A DNA stretch of 64,000 bases from Sphingobium psychrophilum (lineage in GTDB: Bacteria > Pseudomonadota > Alphaproteobacteria > Sphingomonadales > Sphingomonadaceae). The notes below the pieces were generated by a model. That model was not told the DNA's origin, ran no database searches, and was given only the letters and a program-made list of their open reading frames with translations. The translations under genes were made by a program, and so were the position numbers. Shown here one piece after another: positions 54,791 through 62,448 of the stretch (positions are counted from its first letter, which is position 1; the number at the start of each line of letters is the position of its first letter). Location: contig NZ_JABBFV010000006.1 in the NCBI RefSeq assembly GCF_012927105.1, positions 186,001-250,000 of the forward strand, in the 5' to 3' direction.

Positions 54791-55789
54791 TCAAGCCGCG
54801 CGGATCGCCTCGATCGGGGCGAGTACCGCCCGGTTGCGGCCGTTGCGCTTGGCGGCATAGAGCGCCGCGTCAGCGGTGGCGAGCCAGTCGTGGCTGGTCA
54901 TGCGGCCCGGACCGATCGCCGCCACGCCAAAGCTGGCGGTGACGCGCAGCGGCGGATCATGCGGGATGCACAGATCCTCGATCGCCGCGCAGAAACGGCG
55001 CGCCGCGGCCAGCGCGTCAGCCTCGCTGGTTTCGGGCAGCAGCAGCCCGAACTCCTCGCCGCCGATCCGGCCAAGCGAATCGCTGGGCCGCGACAGGCTG
55101 GCGCAGCGTGCGGCCACCGCCTCGATCACCCGGTCGCCGACCGGATGGCCATAACTGTCGTTGATCCGCTTGAAACGGTCGATGTCGAGCAGGATCAGCG
55201 CGGCCGGCCGTTGGTGCCGGACGAACAGCGCGATCCGCTTGTCGATTTCGGCGACGAAGGCGCGCCGGGTGAGCGCGCCGCTCAGATGATCGCGCTCGGC
55301 GAGCAGCCGCAACTCCATCTGTTCGACCACGATCGGGGCCAGGCCCTTCAATATCTCCATCTGTTCGGGCGGAAAGTCGCGAGCGCGGGTGTCGATGGCG
55401 CAGAGCGACCCGATATTATAGCCGTCGGGCGTGCGCAGCGGCACGCCGGCATAGCTGCGGATGCCCGGATCGCCCGTCACCAGTGGATTGTCGCGAAACC
55501 GGGGATCTTCGCGCGCATCGGTAATGACCAGCGGTTCGTCCTGACGGATGGTATGATCGCAAAAGGCGATGCTGCGCGGTGTTGCGGACACATCCAGCCC
55601 GGCGATCGACTTGAACCATTGCCGGTCCTTGTCGATCAGCGACACGGCGGAGATCGGCACGCCGAACAAAGCGCGCACCAGGTTGGTCACCTTGTCGAAC
55701 GCGCCTTCGACCGGGGTGTCCAGAATTTCGTAGCGTTGTAGGGCGGCGATACGCCCTGGTTCGTCATTGCTTATGGCGTGCATGATCAT
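54791..55789 (-). CDS. GAF-GGDEF diguanylate cyclase
   Basis: 332 residues from the ATG at 55789 (ATG 55783 is also possible). A GAF-like sensor (about 20-165; AVSLIDKDRQWFKSIAGLD, RSYAGVPLRTPDGYNIGSLC) is followed by a GGDEF domain with intact catalytic RIGGEEFG. An inhibitory I-site RPSD lies exactly five residues before GGEEF, so product feedback is likely. No EAL domain is present. It should make c-di-GMP in response to an unknown small ligand. Confidence 0.9.
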   Translation of the reverse strand: MIMHAISNDEPGRIAALQRYEILDTPVEGAFDKVTNLVRALFGVPISAVSLIDKDRQWFKSIAGLDVSATPRSIAFCDHTIRQDEPLVITDAREDPRFRDNPLVTGDPGIRSYAGVPLRTPDGYNIGSLCAIDTRARDFPPEQMEILKGLAPIVVEQMELRLLAERDHLSGALTRRAFVAEIDKRIALFVRHQRPAALILLDIDRFKRINDSYGHPVGDRVIEAVAARCASLSRPSDSLGRIGGEEFGLLLPETSEADALAAARRFCAAIEDLCIPHDPPLRVTASFGVAAIGPGRMTSHDWLATADAALYAAKRNGRNRAVLAPIEAIRAA

Positions 55790-55958
55790 GGCGTCCGCTG
55801 CTCTTGCTGGGTCGCGCCCATTGCGACGCGACAGGAAATCCGGCGCGGCGCAGCCTGCCCCCGTCAGGCCGACCGCTGATTCAAACTGCGCTCCTGCCCT
55901 GAACAAAGGGTTAAAATCAGCTAAGCATGGCGTATCGCGCGACCAGCCGGGGCGCTGG

Positions 55959-55994
55959 CAAGGGGAGGAGAGGCGCGCGGCCTCCCCTCCCCCT
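55959..55994 (-). terminator. Hairpin downstream of hppA
   Basis: AAGGGGAGGAGAGGC and GCCTCCCCTCCCCCTT pair imperfectly around GCGCG, directly after the hppA stop. It lacks a T run, so it is only a probable terminator. Confidence 0.5.
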
Positions 55995-56004
55995 TCATCG
56001 CCTG

Positions 56005-58128
56005 TCAGGCCCCATGCGCCAGCGCCGCCAGCAACAGCAGCGCGACTATATTGGTGATCTTGATCATCGGGTTCACCGCCGGGCCGGCCGTGTCCTTGTA
56101 CGGATCGCCCACCGTGTCGCCCGTCACCGCGGCCTTATGGGCTTCGCTGCCCTTGCCGCCATGATGGCCGTCCTCGATATATTTCTTGGCATTGTCCCAT
56201 GCGCCGCCGCCGCTGGTCATCGACAAAGCGACGAACAGGCCGGATACGATGACGCCCAGCAGCAAGGCGCCAAGAGCGGCGAAACCGTTATCGCTGCCCG
56301 CTACCGCTGTGATCGCAAAATAAACGACGATCGGTGCCAGCACCGGCAACAGCGACGGCACGATCATCTCCTTGATCGCCGCCTTGGTCACCAGATCGAC
56401 CGTGCGCGCATAGTCCGGCTTGCTGGTGCCGTCCATGATGCCCTTATTCTCGGCAAACTGCGCGCGGACATCCTTGACCACGTCGCCCGCCGCGCGGCCC
56501 ACGGCGGTCATCCCCATTGCGCCGAACAGATAGGGCAGCAGCGCGCCGAGCAGCAGGCCGACGATGACATAGGGGTTTTTCAAGGAGAAATCGACCGGCT
56601 CGGTCAGGCCCAGCGCCGCGCCATAATAGTCGAGATCCTCGGTGAAGGTGCCGAACAGGACAAGGGCGGCCAGGCCGGCGCTGCCGATCGCATAGCCCTT
56701 CGTCACCGCCTTGGTCGTGTTGCCCACCGCGTCGAGCGCGTCGGTCTTCACCCGCACGCTATCGTCCAGATGCGCCATTTCGGCGATCCCGCCGGCATTG
56801 TCGGTCACAGGGCCATAGGCGTCGAGCGCCACCACCATGCCGGCCAGCGCCAGCATCGCGGTCGCAGCAAAGGCGATGCCCATCAGGCCCGCCAACTGAT
56901 AGGCGACGATGATGCCGACGACGATCACCAAGGTCGGCAATGCGGTGGATTCCAGGCTGATGGCCAGCCCTTGTATGACATTGGTGCCATGGCCGGTTTC
57001 AGATGCCTTGGCGATCGACCGGACCGGGCGATAATTGGTGCTGGTATAATATTCGGTGATGACCACCAGCAGGCCGGTGACGGCCAGGCCGACCAGCATC
57101 GACCAGAATAGCTTCATCCCCGTATAGCCCCCATAGCCGTCCAGGTCCGCGCCGAAGACGGCGTTGAGGTCGCCCAGCGTATATTGGGTGACGACATAGA
57201 TGGCCGGGATCGACAGCAGGGCGGTGGTCCAGAACCCCTTGTAGAGCGCGCCCATGATCGACTGGCTGGTCCCCAGGCGGACCATGTACGTGCCGATGAT
57301 CGACGTGATGATGCATACGCCGCCAACGATCAGCGGCAGCGCCATCAGCTTCATCAGGAAGGCATTGTCGACCCCGGTCACCAGCAACGCGGTCAGCACC
57401 ATGGTAGCGCCGACGGTGACCACATAGGTTTCGAACAGGTCGGCGGCCATGCCGGCGCAGTCGCCCACATTATCGCCCACATTGTCGGCGATGACGGCGG
57501 GATTGCGGGGGTCATCTTCCGGAATACCGGCTTCGACCTTGCCCACCAGGTCGGCACCGACGTCGGCCGCCTTGGTGAAGATGCCGCCGCCCAGCCGCGC
57601 GAAGATGGAGATGAGCGATGCGCCGAAGGCCAGCGCGACGAGGCTGTCGATCACCAGCCGGTCGTCGGGCGCATGGCCGGCGGGACCGGTCAGATACCAG
57701 AAGAAGACGCTGATCGCGAGCAGGGCAAGGCCCGCCACCAGCATCCCGGTTATCGCACCGGCCCGGAAGGCGACGGTCAAACCGCTTTGCAGCGTGCCAC
57801 GACAGGCTTCGGCGGTGCGGACATTGGCGCGGACCGATATGTTCATGCCGATGAATCCTGCCGCCCCCGACAGGATCGCACCGATCAGAAATCCGACCGC
57901 GGAGGTGACGCCCAGAAAATAGAGGACCAGCACGGCCACGACCAGGCCGACGATGGCGATGGTGGTGTATTGGCGGCCCAGATAGGCCTTCGCCCCCTCC
58001 TGAATAGCGCTGGCGATCGCCTGCATGGCGTCATTGCCGGCTGGCTGACTCAGCACCTGGCGGCTGGTGAACAGGCCGTAGATGATGGCTAATAAGCCGC
58101 ATCCTATGGCGATATAGACAATTTGCAT
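56005..58128 (-). CDS. hppA: Membrane-bound proton-translocating pyrophosphatase
   Basis: 707 residues from the ATG at 58128, with about sixteen membrane helices. The substrate site [20 protein letters not shown] and DNVGDNVGD are intact. [16 protein letters not shown] has Lys where K+-dependent enzymes have Ala (GNTTKA versus GNTTAA), which marks the K+-insensitive H+-pumping class. It hydrolyses pyrophosphate from biosynthesis to build the proton gradient. Confidence 0.95.
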   Translation of the reverse strand: MQIVYIAIGCGLLAIIYGLFTSRQVLSQPAGNDAMQAIASAIQEGAKAYLGRQYTTIAIVGLVVAVLVLYFLGVTSAVGFLIGAILSGAAGFIGMNISVRANVRTAEACRGTLQSGLTVAFRAGAITGMLVAGLALLAISVFFWYLTGPAGHAPDDRLVIDSLVALAFGASLISIFARLGGGIFTKAADVGADLVGKVEAGIPEDDPRNPAVIADNVGDNVGDCAGMAADLFETYVVTVGATMVLTALLVTGVDNAFLMKLMALPLIVGGVCIITSIIGTYMVRLGTSQSIMGALYKGFWTTALLSIPAIYVVTQYTLGDLNAVFGADLDGYGGYTGMKLFWSMLVGLAVTGLLVVITEYYTSTNYRPVRSIAKASETGHGTNVIQGLAISLESTALPTLVIVVGIIVAYQLAGLMGIAFAATAMLALAGMVVALDAYGPVTDNAGGIAEMAHLDDSVRVKTDALDAVGNTTKAVTKGYAIGSAGLAALVLFGTFTEDLDYYGAALGLTEPVDFSLKNPYVIVGLLLGALLPYLFGAMGMTAVGRAAGDVVKDVRAQFAENKGIMDGTSKPDYARTVDLVTKAAIKEMIVPSLLPVLAPIVVYFAITAVAGSDNGFAALGALLLGVIVSGLFVALSMTSGGGAWDNAKKYIEDGHHGGKGSEAHKAAVTGDTVGDPYKDTAGPAVNPMIKITNIVALLLLAALAHGA

Positions 58129-58462
58129 GGACGTTCCTCTCCCCCTGTTATGACTATCATCGACCGCTCCGCAGGGAATGACGGGCAGGCGAAAGGCGCA
58201 AAAGCGGGCGGCCGGACGAGGACGGTCCGGCATCGGGCACCGCGTCAATCAGCAACATGGTAGCGCGCATAAGCGGTCCAACCGGGCTGAGAATAGGGTG
58301 GAAAGAAGCTACAGCCCAGACGGCGCGCGTCAAGATGGGTTGGGGATAAGGAGAGGGCATGGTCGGCGCACCTGCTCGCGTTGGGTATCGGCTTTCGTGG
58401 CCCCTTGTACGCCAGACGGCAAGGCGTTGTGGACCGGGCGCATTTGTCCTAGTCTGCGGCCC
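58129..58462. other. Divergent promoter region between hppA and the lacI-type gene
   Basis: About 330 bases with no credible gene. One possible minus-strand promoter for hppA is noted separately. I see no clear operator palindrome for the LacI-type protein; the strongest symmetry is GGACGAGGACGGTCC-like and weak. Confidence 0.5.
58306..58333 (-). promoter_or_regulatory. Possible promoter of hppA
   Basis: Read on the minus strand, TTGACG and TAGCTT are separated by 16 bases, resembling a housekeeping -35/-10 pair, about 180 bases before the hppA start. The -10 is a weak match. Confidence 0.3.
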
Positions 58463-59476
58463 ATGGACGATCAGGAAACCGGCCAGCTCAAGAGCATCGC
58501 CGATCTGGCGCGCCTGGCCGGCGTGTCGGTGTCCACCGTGTCACGGGCGCTGACCGGCAAGGGCGCGCTCAGCGAGCGCACGCGTGATCGCATCCGGGCG
58601 CTGGCCGACCGGCACGGCTTCAGGCTCAATGTCGCCGCCCAGAATCTGCGCCTTGGTCGCACCGGGGCGATCGCGGTGCTGATGCCGCTGGGTCATGCCC
58701 GCGGCCAGCAATTGTCCGATCCCTTCTTCGTGGCGATGCTGGGCTTCCTGGCCGATGCGTTGACGACACGCGGCTATGACCTGCTGCTGTCGCGTGTATT
58801 GCCCGACCGGGACGACTGGCTCGACACCTTCATTCGCACTGGCCGCACCGACGGGGTCATCATCATCGGCCAGTCGGACCAGGGTGCCGTGCTGGACCGC
58901 GTCGCCGCCCATTACCGGCCGATGGTGGTCTGGGGCGAACAGGCGGCGGACGGCGGTCCCGCCACGGTGGGCGCTGACAATGAAGCGGGCGGGCGGCTGG
59001 CGGCGCAGCATCTGGTGGAGCGCGGCCGACGCCGACTGGCCTTCTTCGGCGATGTCGGCGTGCCCGAATTTGCTGCCCGCCATGCCGGTTTCCTCGCTGG
59101 CCTGCCGGCAGCGTTGCGCGGCGACGTTGCCCTGGTCCGCAGCCCGCTCACGCCGGAGGCGAGCCATGCCACGGCGCTCGACTGGTTTGCCGCCGGCCAT
59201 CGCCCCGACGGCATTTTCGCTGCGTCCGACGTGGTGGCGATGAGCCTGCTGTCGGCCGCGGCGGACCATGGCCTGCGCGTGCCGCAAGACCTGTCGATCA
59301 TCGGCTTCGACGACATCCCGCTCGCCCGCCTGGCCCGTCCGCCGCTCACCACCGTCCGGCAGGATATAGAGGCGGGCGCGCATCATCTGGTCGACCTGCT
59401 GTTCCGCCGCATCGGCGGGGAAGATGCCGGATCGGTGCAGATCACTCCCGAACTGGTCGTCCGCGAAACCAGTTAG
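58463..59476 (+). CDS. LacI family transcriptional regulator
   Basis: 337 residues from the ATG at 58463. The N-terminal helix-turn-helix and hinge are clear (SIADLARLAGVSVSTVSRAL, then RLNVAAQNLRLGRTGAIAVL), followed by a periplasmic-binding-protein-like sensor domain. LacI regulators usually control sugar genes, but none is adjacent; the target is unknown. It converges with the LMW-PTP gene with a 4-base overlap. Confidence 0.92.
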   Translation: MDDQETGQLKSIADLARLAGVSVSTVSRALTGKGALSERTRDRIRALADRHGFRLNVAAQNLRLGRTGAIAVLMPLGHARGQQLSDPFFVAMLGFLADALTTRGYDLLLSRVLPDRDDWLDTFIRTGRTDGVIIIGQSDQGAVLDRVAAHYRPMVVWGEQAADGGPATVGADNEAGGRLAAQHLVERGRRRLAFFGDVGVPEFAARHAGFLAGLPAALRGDVALVRSPLTPEASHATALDWFAAGHRPDGIFAASDVVAMSLLSAAADHGLRVPQDLSIIGFDDIPLARLARPPLTTVRQDIEAGAHHLVDLLFRRIGGEDAGSVQITPELVVRETS

Positions 59477-59931
59477 AGCCCGGCGACGATCGCCCTGGCG
59501 GCGCGGGTGACATCGTCCCAGGTCAGGTCGAACCCGGCATCGTCGCCATAATAGGGATCGACCACGCCCGTCCCCGCGCGCCCCGGCACCAGGTCCATCA
59601 GCAGGCGCAGATCCGCTGTCCCGTCCGATGGGCGGATGCGGCGCAGATTCTTCAGATTGTCGGCGTCGAGCGCGAAAATATGGGAGAAGCGGTGGAAATC
59701 CGCCGCGCCGACCTGTCGCCCCCGATAGCCGCTGATGTCGATGCCGTGGCGCAGCGCCACCGCCTGCGCCCGCTGGTCGGGCGGGTGGCCGACATGCCAG
59801 TCGCCGGTCCCGGCCGAATCGACGGTCATGTCCAGCCCAGCGCTTTGCGCCTCCGCCCGCAGCGCGGCTTCGGCCAACGGCGAGCGGCAGATATTGCCCA
59901 GGCACACGAAGAGGACCGACGGCACCGTCAT
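59473..59931 (-). CDS. Low molecular weight protein tyrosine phosphatase
   Basis: 152 residues. The P-loop VCLGNICRSP (Cys10, Arg16; CX5R) is at the N-terminus and the general-acid loop DPYYGDD near the C-terminus. Both are intact, so it is probably active. It starts in an ATGA overlap with the HerA-like stop, so the two are co-transcribed. Substrate could be a tyrosine kinase of exopolysaccharide control, but none is near. Confidence 0.93.
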   Translation of the reverse strand: MTVPSVLFVCLGNICRSPLAEAALRAEAQSAGLDMTVDSAGTGDWHVGHPPDQRAQAVALRHGIDISGYRGRQVGAADFHRFSHIFALDADNLKNLRRIRPSDGTADLRLLMDLVPGRAGTGVVDPYYGDDAGFDLTWDDVTRAARAIVAGL

Positions 59932-61379
59932 CCGTCCGCCGCCGCGGTGGAGAGGCCAAGGCCCGGCACGCCGATCGAGCGTTTGCCCGAAAAATCGGTG
60001 CGGGCGACGACGACGCCCAGCTTTTCCATATAGTCGATCAGCCGCCGCACCCGCCCCGGCGAACTGGTGCCATAGGCGCGCGCCAGCGCGGCGTCGTCGG
60101 GGCAGGGCAGGCCCGCCATTGCCGCGCGCGCGATCAGCAGGAAGGGGGCAAGCATATCCTCGGGCAAAGGCTCCGCCGCCTTCATCGCGTCGGCCCAGCG
60201 GGGATCATGCGCATCGGCCATCCCCGCCTGCGCCATGGCGAAGCGCTTGCGGAAGGCGGGCAGGTCCAGCGGTGGCGTGCGCAGGCCCTTCATCCGGCAG
60301 CGAACGCCGAAATCCTGATACAGCGTCGACACGCTGGGGGCGGCATCGCCCAGATCGGCGACGATTTCCTCCAGCACGGCGACGACCACCGGCTCGTTCT
60401 GGCCGAAATCCAGTTCCGGCGCGGCGGGCCGGGCCGACGGCGTATCGGCCAGCGCGCGGATGATTTCCTCGGCCGGTCGGGGCGGGGGATCGGCGCGGGG
60501 GGCGGGGGTGGGCAGCGTGTCGTCCGCGTGGTTGGCGAACAATAATTCCTGCAAATCCTCGCCACTCGTGGTGGGCGGGGCGATCAGCTTGTGCGCGCCG
60601 CCGCGGGTGCCGGTCTTGACCGCGCCGATCTTCACATTGATGGGCCGCCGCGCGATCGCCGGGCCAAGGCCCAGAAAACGCCCGCGCTCCAGGTCGCGAA
60701 TCTGCTCGGCCTGCCGCCGCTCCATGCCCAGAAGGTCGGCGGCGCGGGCCATGTCGATGTCCAGAAAGGTGCGGCCCATCAGGAAATTGGAGGCTTCGGC
60801 CGCGACATTCTTGGCGAGCTTGGCCAACCGCTGGGTCGCGATCACCCCGGCCAGCCCGCGCTTGCGCCCCCGGCACATGAGGTTGGTCATGGCCGCCAGC
60901 GACAGGCGGCGCGCCTCGTCCGACACGTCGCCGGCCGAAACGGGCGCGAACATCTGCGCTTCGTCCACCACCACCAAAGCGGGATACCAATGGTCGCGCG
61001 GCGCATCGAACAGGGTGGACAGGAAGGTCGCGGCGCATTTCATCTGCGCCTCCAGTTCCAGCGATTCCAGGCTGAGTACCACCGAGGCGCGATGTTCGCG
61101 GATGCGCATCGCCATCTTGACGATCTCGCGCTCATTATAGTCGCCCGCGTCGATCACGATATGGCCATAGGCGTCGGCCAGGGTGACGAAATCGCCCTCC
61201 GGGTCGATCACCACCTGTTGCACCATCGGCGCGGATTCTTCGAGCAGGCGGCGCAGCAGATGCGACTTGCCAGACCCCGAATTGCCCTGAACGAGCAGCC
61301 GGGTGGCGAGCAATTCCTCGACATCGACCAGCACGGCGTTGCCGTGGCTGTCGGTCCCTATGCTGATGCTGGCGGTCAC
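59928..61379 (-). CDS. HerA/DUF87-type ATP-binding protein
   Basis: 483 residues from a GTG at 61379 (VTASISIGTDSHGNAVLVDV); sequence upstream has no family similarity. Walker A is VQGNSGSGKSHLL, VVIDPEGDF follows, and Walker B is LVVVDEAQMF with CRGRKRGLAGVIATQRLAKL as the sensor block. This is the HerA-FtsK branch of hexameric pumps. A C-terminal helical domain (about 340-480) ends in a winged-helix-like segment. It may translocate DNA. NurA is not adjacent. Confidence 0.88.
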   Translation of the reverse strand: MTASISIGTDSHGNAVLVDVEELLATRLLVQGNSGSGKSHLLRRLLEESAPMVQQVVIDPEGDFVTLADAYGHIVIDAGDYNEREIVKMAMRIREHRASVVLSLESLELEAQMKCAATFLSTLFDAPRDHWYPALVVVDEAQMFAPVSAGDVSDEARRLSLAAMTNLMCRGRKRGLAGVIATQRLAKLAKNVAAEASNFLMGRTFLDIDMARAADLLGMERRQAEQIRDLERGRFLGLGPAIARRPINVKIGAVKTGTRGGAHKLIAPPTTSGEDLQELLFANHADDTLPTPAPRADPPPRPAEEIIRALADTPSARPAAPELDFGQNEPVVVAVLEEIVADLGDAAPSVSTLYQDFGVRCRMKGLRTPPLDLPAFRKRFAMAQAGMADAHDPRWADAMKAAEPLPEDMLAPFLLIARAAMAGLPCPDDAALARAYGTSSPGRVRRLIDYMEKLGVVVARTDFSGKRSIGVPGLGLSTAAADG

Positions 61380-61513
61380 GATGCGTCTTTGGCGCAGGGG
61401 GTGGGGGAGTGCAAGGGTGGTTGCGGGGGCGGCGTGCGGATGGGGCGTTTGCCGAAGTATACAGCGTCGTTGGGTGAATCGGGCCAATAGTATGGGTGAA
61501 GCCCCGGCAAAGC

Positions 61514-61571
61514 TGTCGCAAAGCCCCGCCGAGGTAAGGGTCGGGTCACGACAGGGTCACGCCGACGCGCC
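61514..61571. repeat. Dispersed repeat copy B (pair with 32285-32344)
   Basis: Same ordered blocks as copy A (GTCGCAAAG, CCCCGCC, GGTAA, GGGTCAC, CCGACGCGCC), with a short internal duplication of GGGTCAC. Lies between the HTH gene stop and the HerA-like start. Confidence 0.7.
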
Positions 61572-61644
61572 TTCATGGCCACGACCGGGCCATCGCGACG
61601 CTGCGGGTGCGACAGGGTGGGGACAGGGGCGCGTCCCCGGCAGT

Positions 61645-61941
61645 TCACTGGCGCGCCTGTTGCGTAGGGGGCAGACGGTCGGGCGCGAAGGGATCGGCCA
61701 TGCGTTCGGTATGTTGGATCAGCGCCCAGTCCCAGCTGCGATCGAACATCGTGCCGGCCAGGCGACGGCGCAGGCGATGCGCGCTGGTGGGCGACATGCC
61801 GACGCTGCGTGCGGCAGCGGCAACCGTGCCGGTGTCGAGCAGGGCGATCAGGAAGAGACGCTGTTTGGCGGGTGTCCAGTGGGCGCGATCGGCGGCGGGC
61901 GGCAAGGGCGCGGCGGTTTGCGGGGCGGGGTGCTGGTCCAT
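61645..61941 (-). CDS. Small sphingomonad-type helix-turn-helix protein
   Basis: 98 residues from the ATG at 61941 (MDQHPAPQTAAP); ATG 62004 and GTG 62034 are alternatives, but the last lies inside a repeat. The core WTPAKQRLFLIALLDTGTVA, then AARSVGMSPTSAHRLRRRL is a single HTH resembling the N-terminal part of a regulator, followed by WDWALIQHTERMADPF. It is probably a DNA-binding protein. The leader TCTGATCTATCCT upstream of the ATG is shared with a site upstream of hisC. Confidence 0.65.
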   Translation of the reverse strand: MDQHPAPQTAAPLPPAADRAHWTPAKQRLFLIALLDTGTVAAAARSVGMSPTSAHRLRRRLAGTMFDRSWDWALIQHTERMADPFAPDRLPPTQQARQ

Positions 61942-61961
61942 CGACGAGGATAGATCAGACG
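61937..61961 (-). promoter_or_regulatory. Leader module of the HTH gene (copy B)
   Basis: On the minus strand TCTGATCTATCCT, five bases, then ATGGA, identical in design to the site at 32430-32453. TATCCT 11 bases from the ATG would suit a leaderless mRNA. Confidence 0.5.
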
Positions 61962-62017
61962 ATGTCGCAATAGGAAAGGGGATTTGTGTGGGGGGGTGCG
62001 CCATCTGCTCATCTTTG

Positions 62018-62056
62018 CCCTCTCCCGTCTTCACGGGAGAGGGTTGGGTGAGGGTC
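62018..62056. repeat. REP-like hairpin with G-rich tail; left inverted copy at the DUF559 gene
   Basis: An 11-base stem (CCCTCTCCCGT / ACGGGAGAGGG) with a CTTC loop at 62018-62043, continuing into a tail. Bases 62034-62056 are the exact reverse complement of 62426-62448 (23 bases). The DUF559 stop codon lies inside this element. Confidence 0.85.
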
Positions 62057-62402
62057 TTGCCTGCTTGGTCGACGCAAGACGGATCGCTTCCACCACGCCA
62101 TCGAAATTCGCGAGAACCTCGTGGTTCCAGATGCGCAGAATGCTGTAACCTCTTGCTTTCAGGGACAGCGTGCGTGCCGCATCTTTCTCTTCACTATGCT
62201 GACCACCGTCCAGTTCGATGATTAGCATCGTCTCGACACACAGGAAATCGACAATGAACGGTCCGATACTGGCCTGACGCCGGAATTTGAAACCTTCTAA
62301 CTGTCGATTGCGTAGTACGGTCCACAGCTTGTGTTCGACGTCAGTCGCATCCCTGCGCAATCTCGCAGCGTGGGGACTGGTCTGGCGTCGGACAGGGTGC
62401 AT
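62031..62402 (-). CDS. DUF559 domain-containing (Vsr-like) endonuclease-type protein
   Basis: 123 residues. The nuclease-fold core is FKFRRQASIGPFIVDFLCVE followed by LIIELDGGQHSEEKDAART, with the Asp and the E-x-D-G-x-Q-H motif typical of DUF559, a branch of the PD-(D/E)xK/Vsr superfamily. The C-terminus (ARPSPNPLP) is encoded by the flanking repeat. Between perfect inverted repeats, this gene resembles a small mobile or repeat-associated unit. Its biochemical activity is not established. Confidence 0.85.
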   Translation of the reverse strand: MHPVRRQTSPHAARLRRDATDVEHKLWTVLRNRQLEGFKFRRQASIGPFIVDFLCVETMLIIELDGGQHSEEKDAARTLSLKARGYSILRIWNHEVLANFDGVVEAIRLASTKQARPSPNPLP

Positions 62403-62425
62403 GCTTCATGCCATACAGACAAAAA

Positions 62426-62448
62426 GACCCTCACCCAACCCTCTCCCG
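62426..62448. repeat. Right inverted copy at the DUF559 gene
   Basis: 23 bases, exact reverse complement of 62034-62056. Unlike the left copy, it lacks the second half of the hairpin beyond 62448. It overlaps the last six codons of the recombinase gene, including its stop. Confidence 0.9.

Noticed and set aside
61376..61648. Minus-strand open frame of 90 codons between the HTH and HerA-like genes
   Set aside because: It runs through the dispersed repeat and has no family resemblance; its similarity to the frame upstream of hisC comes from the shared repeat.
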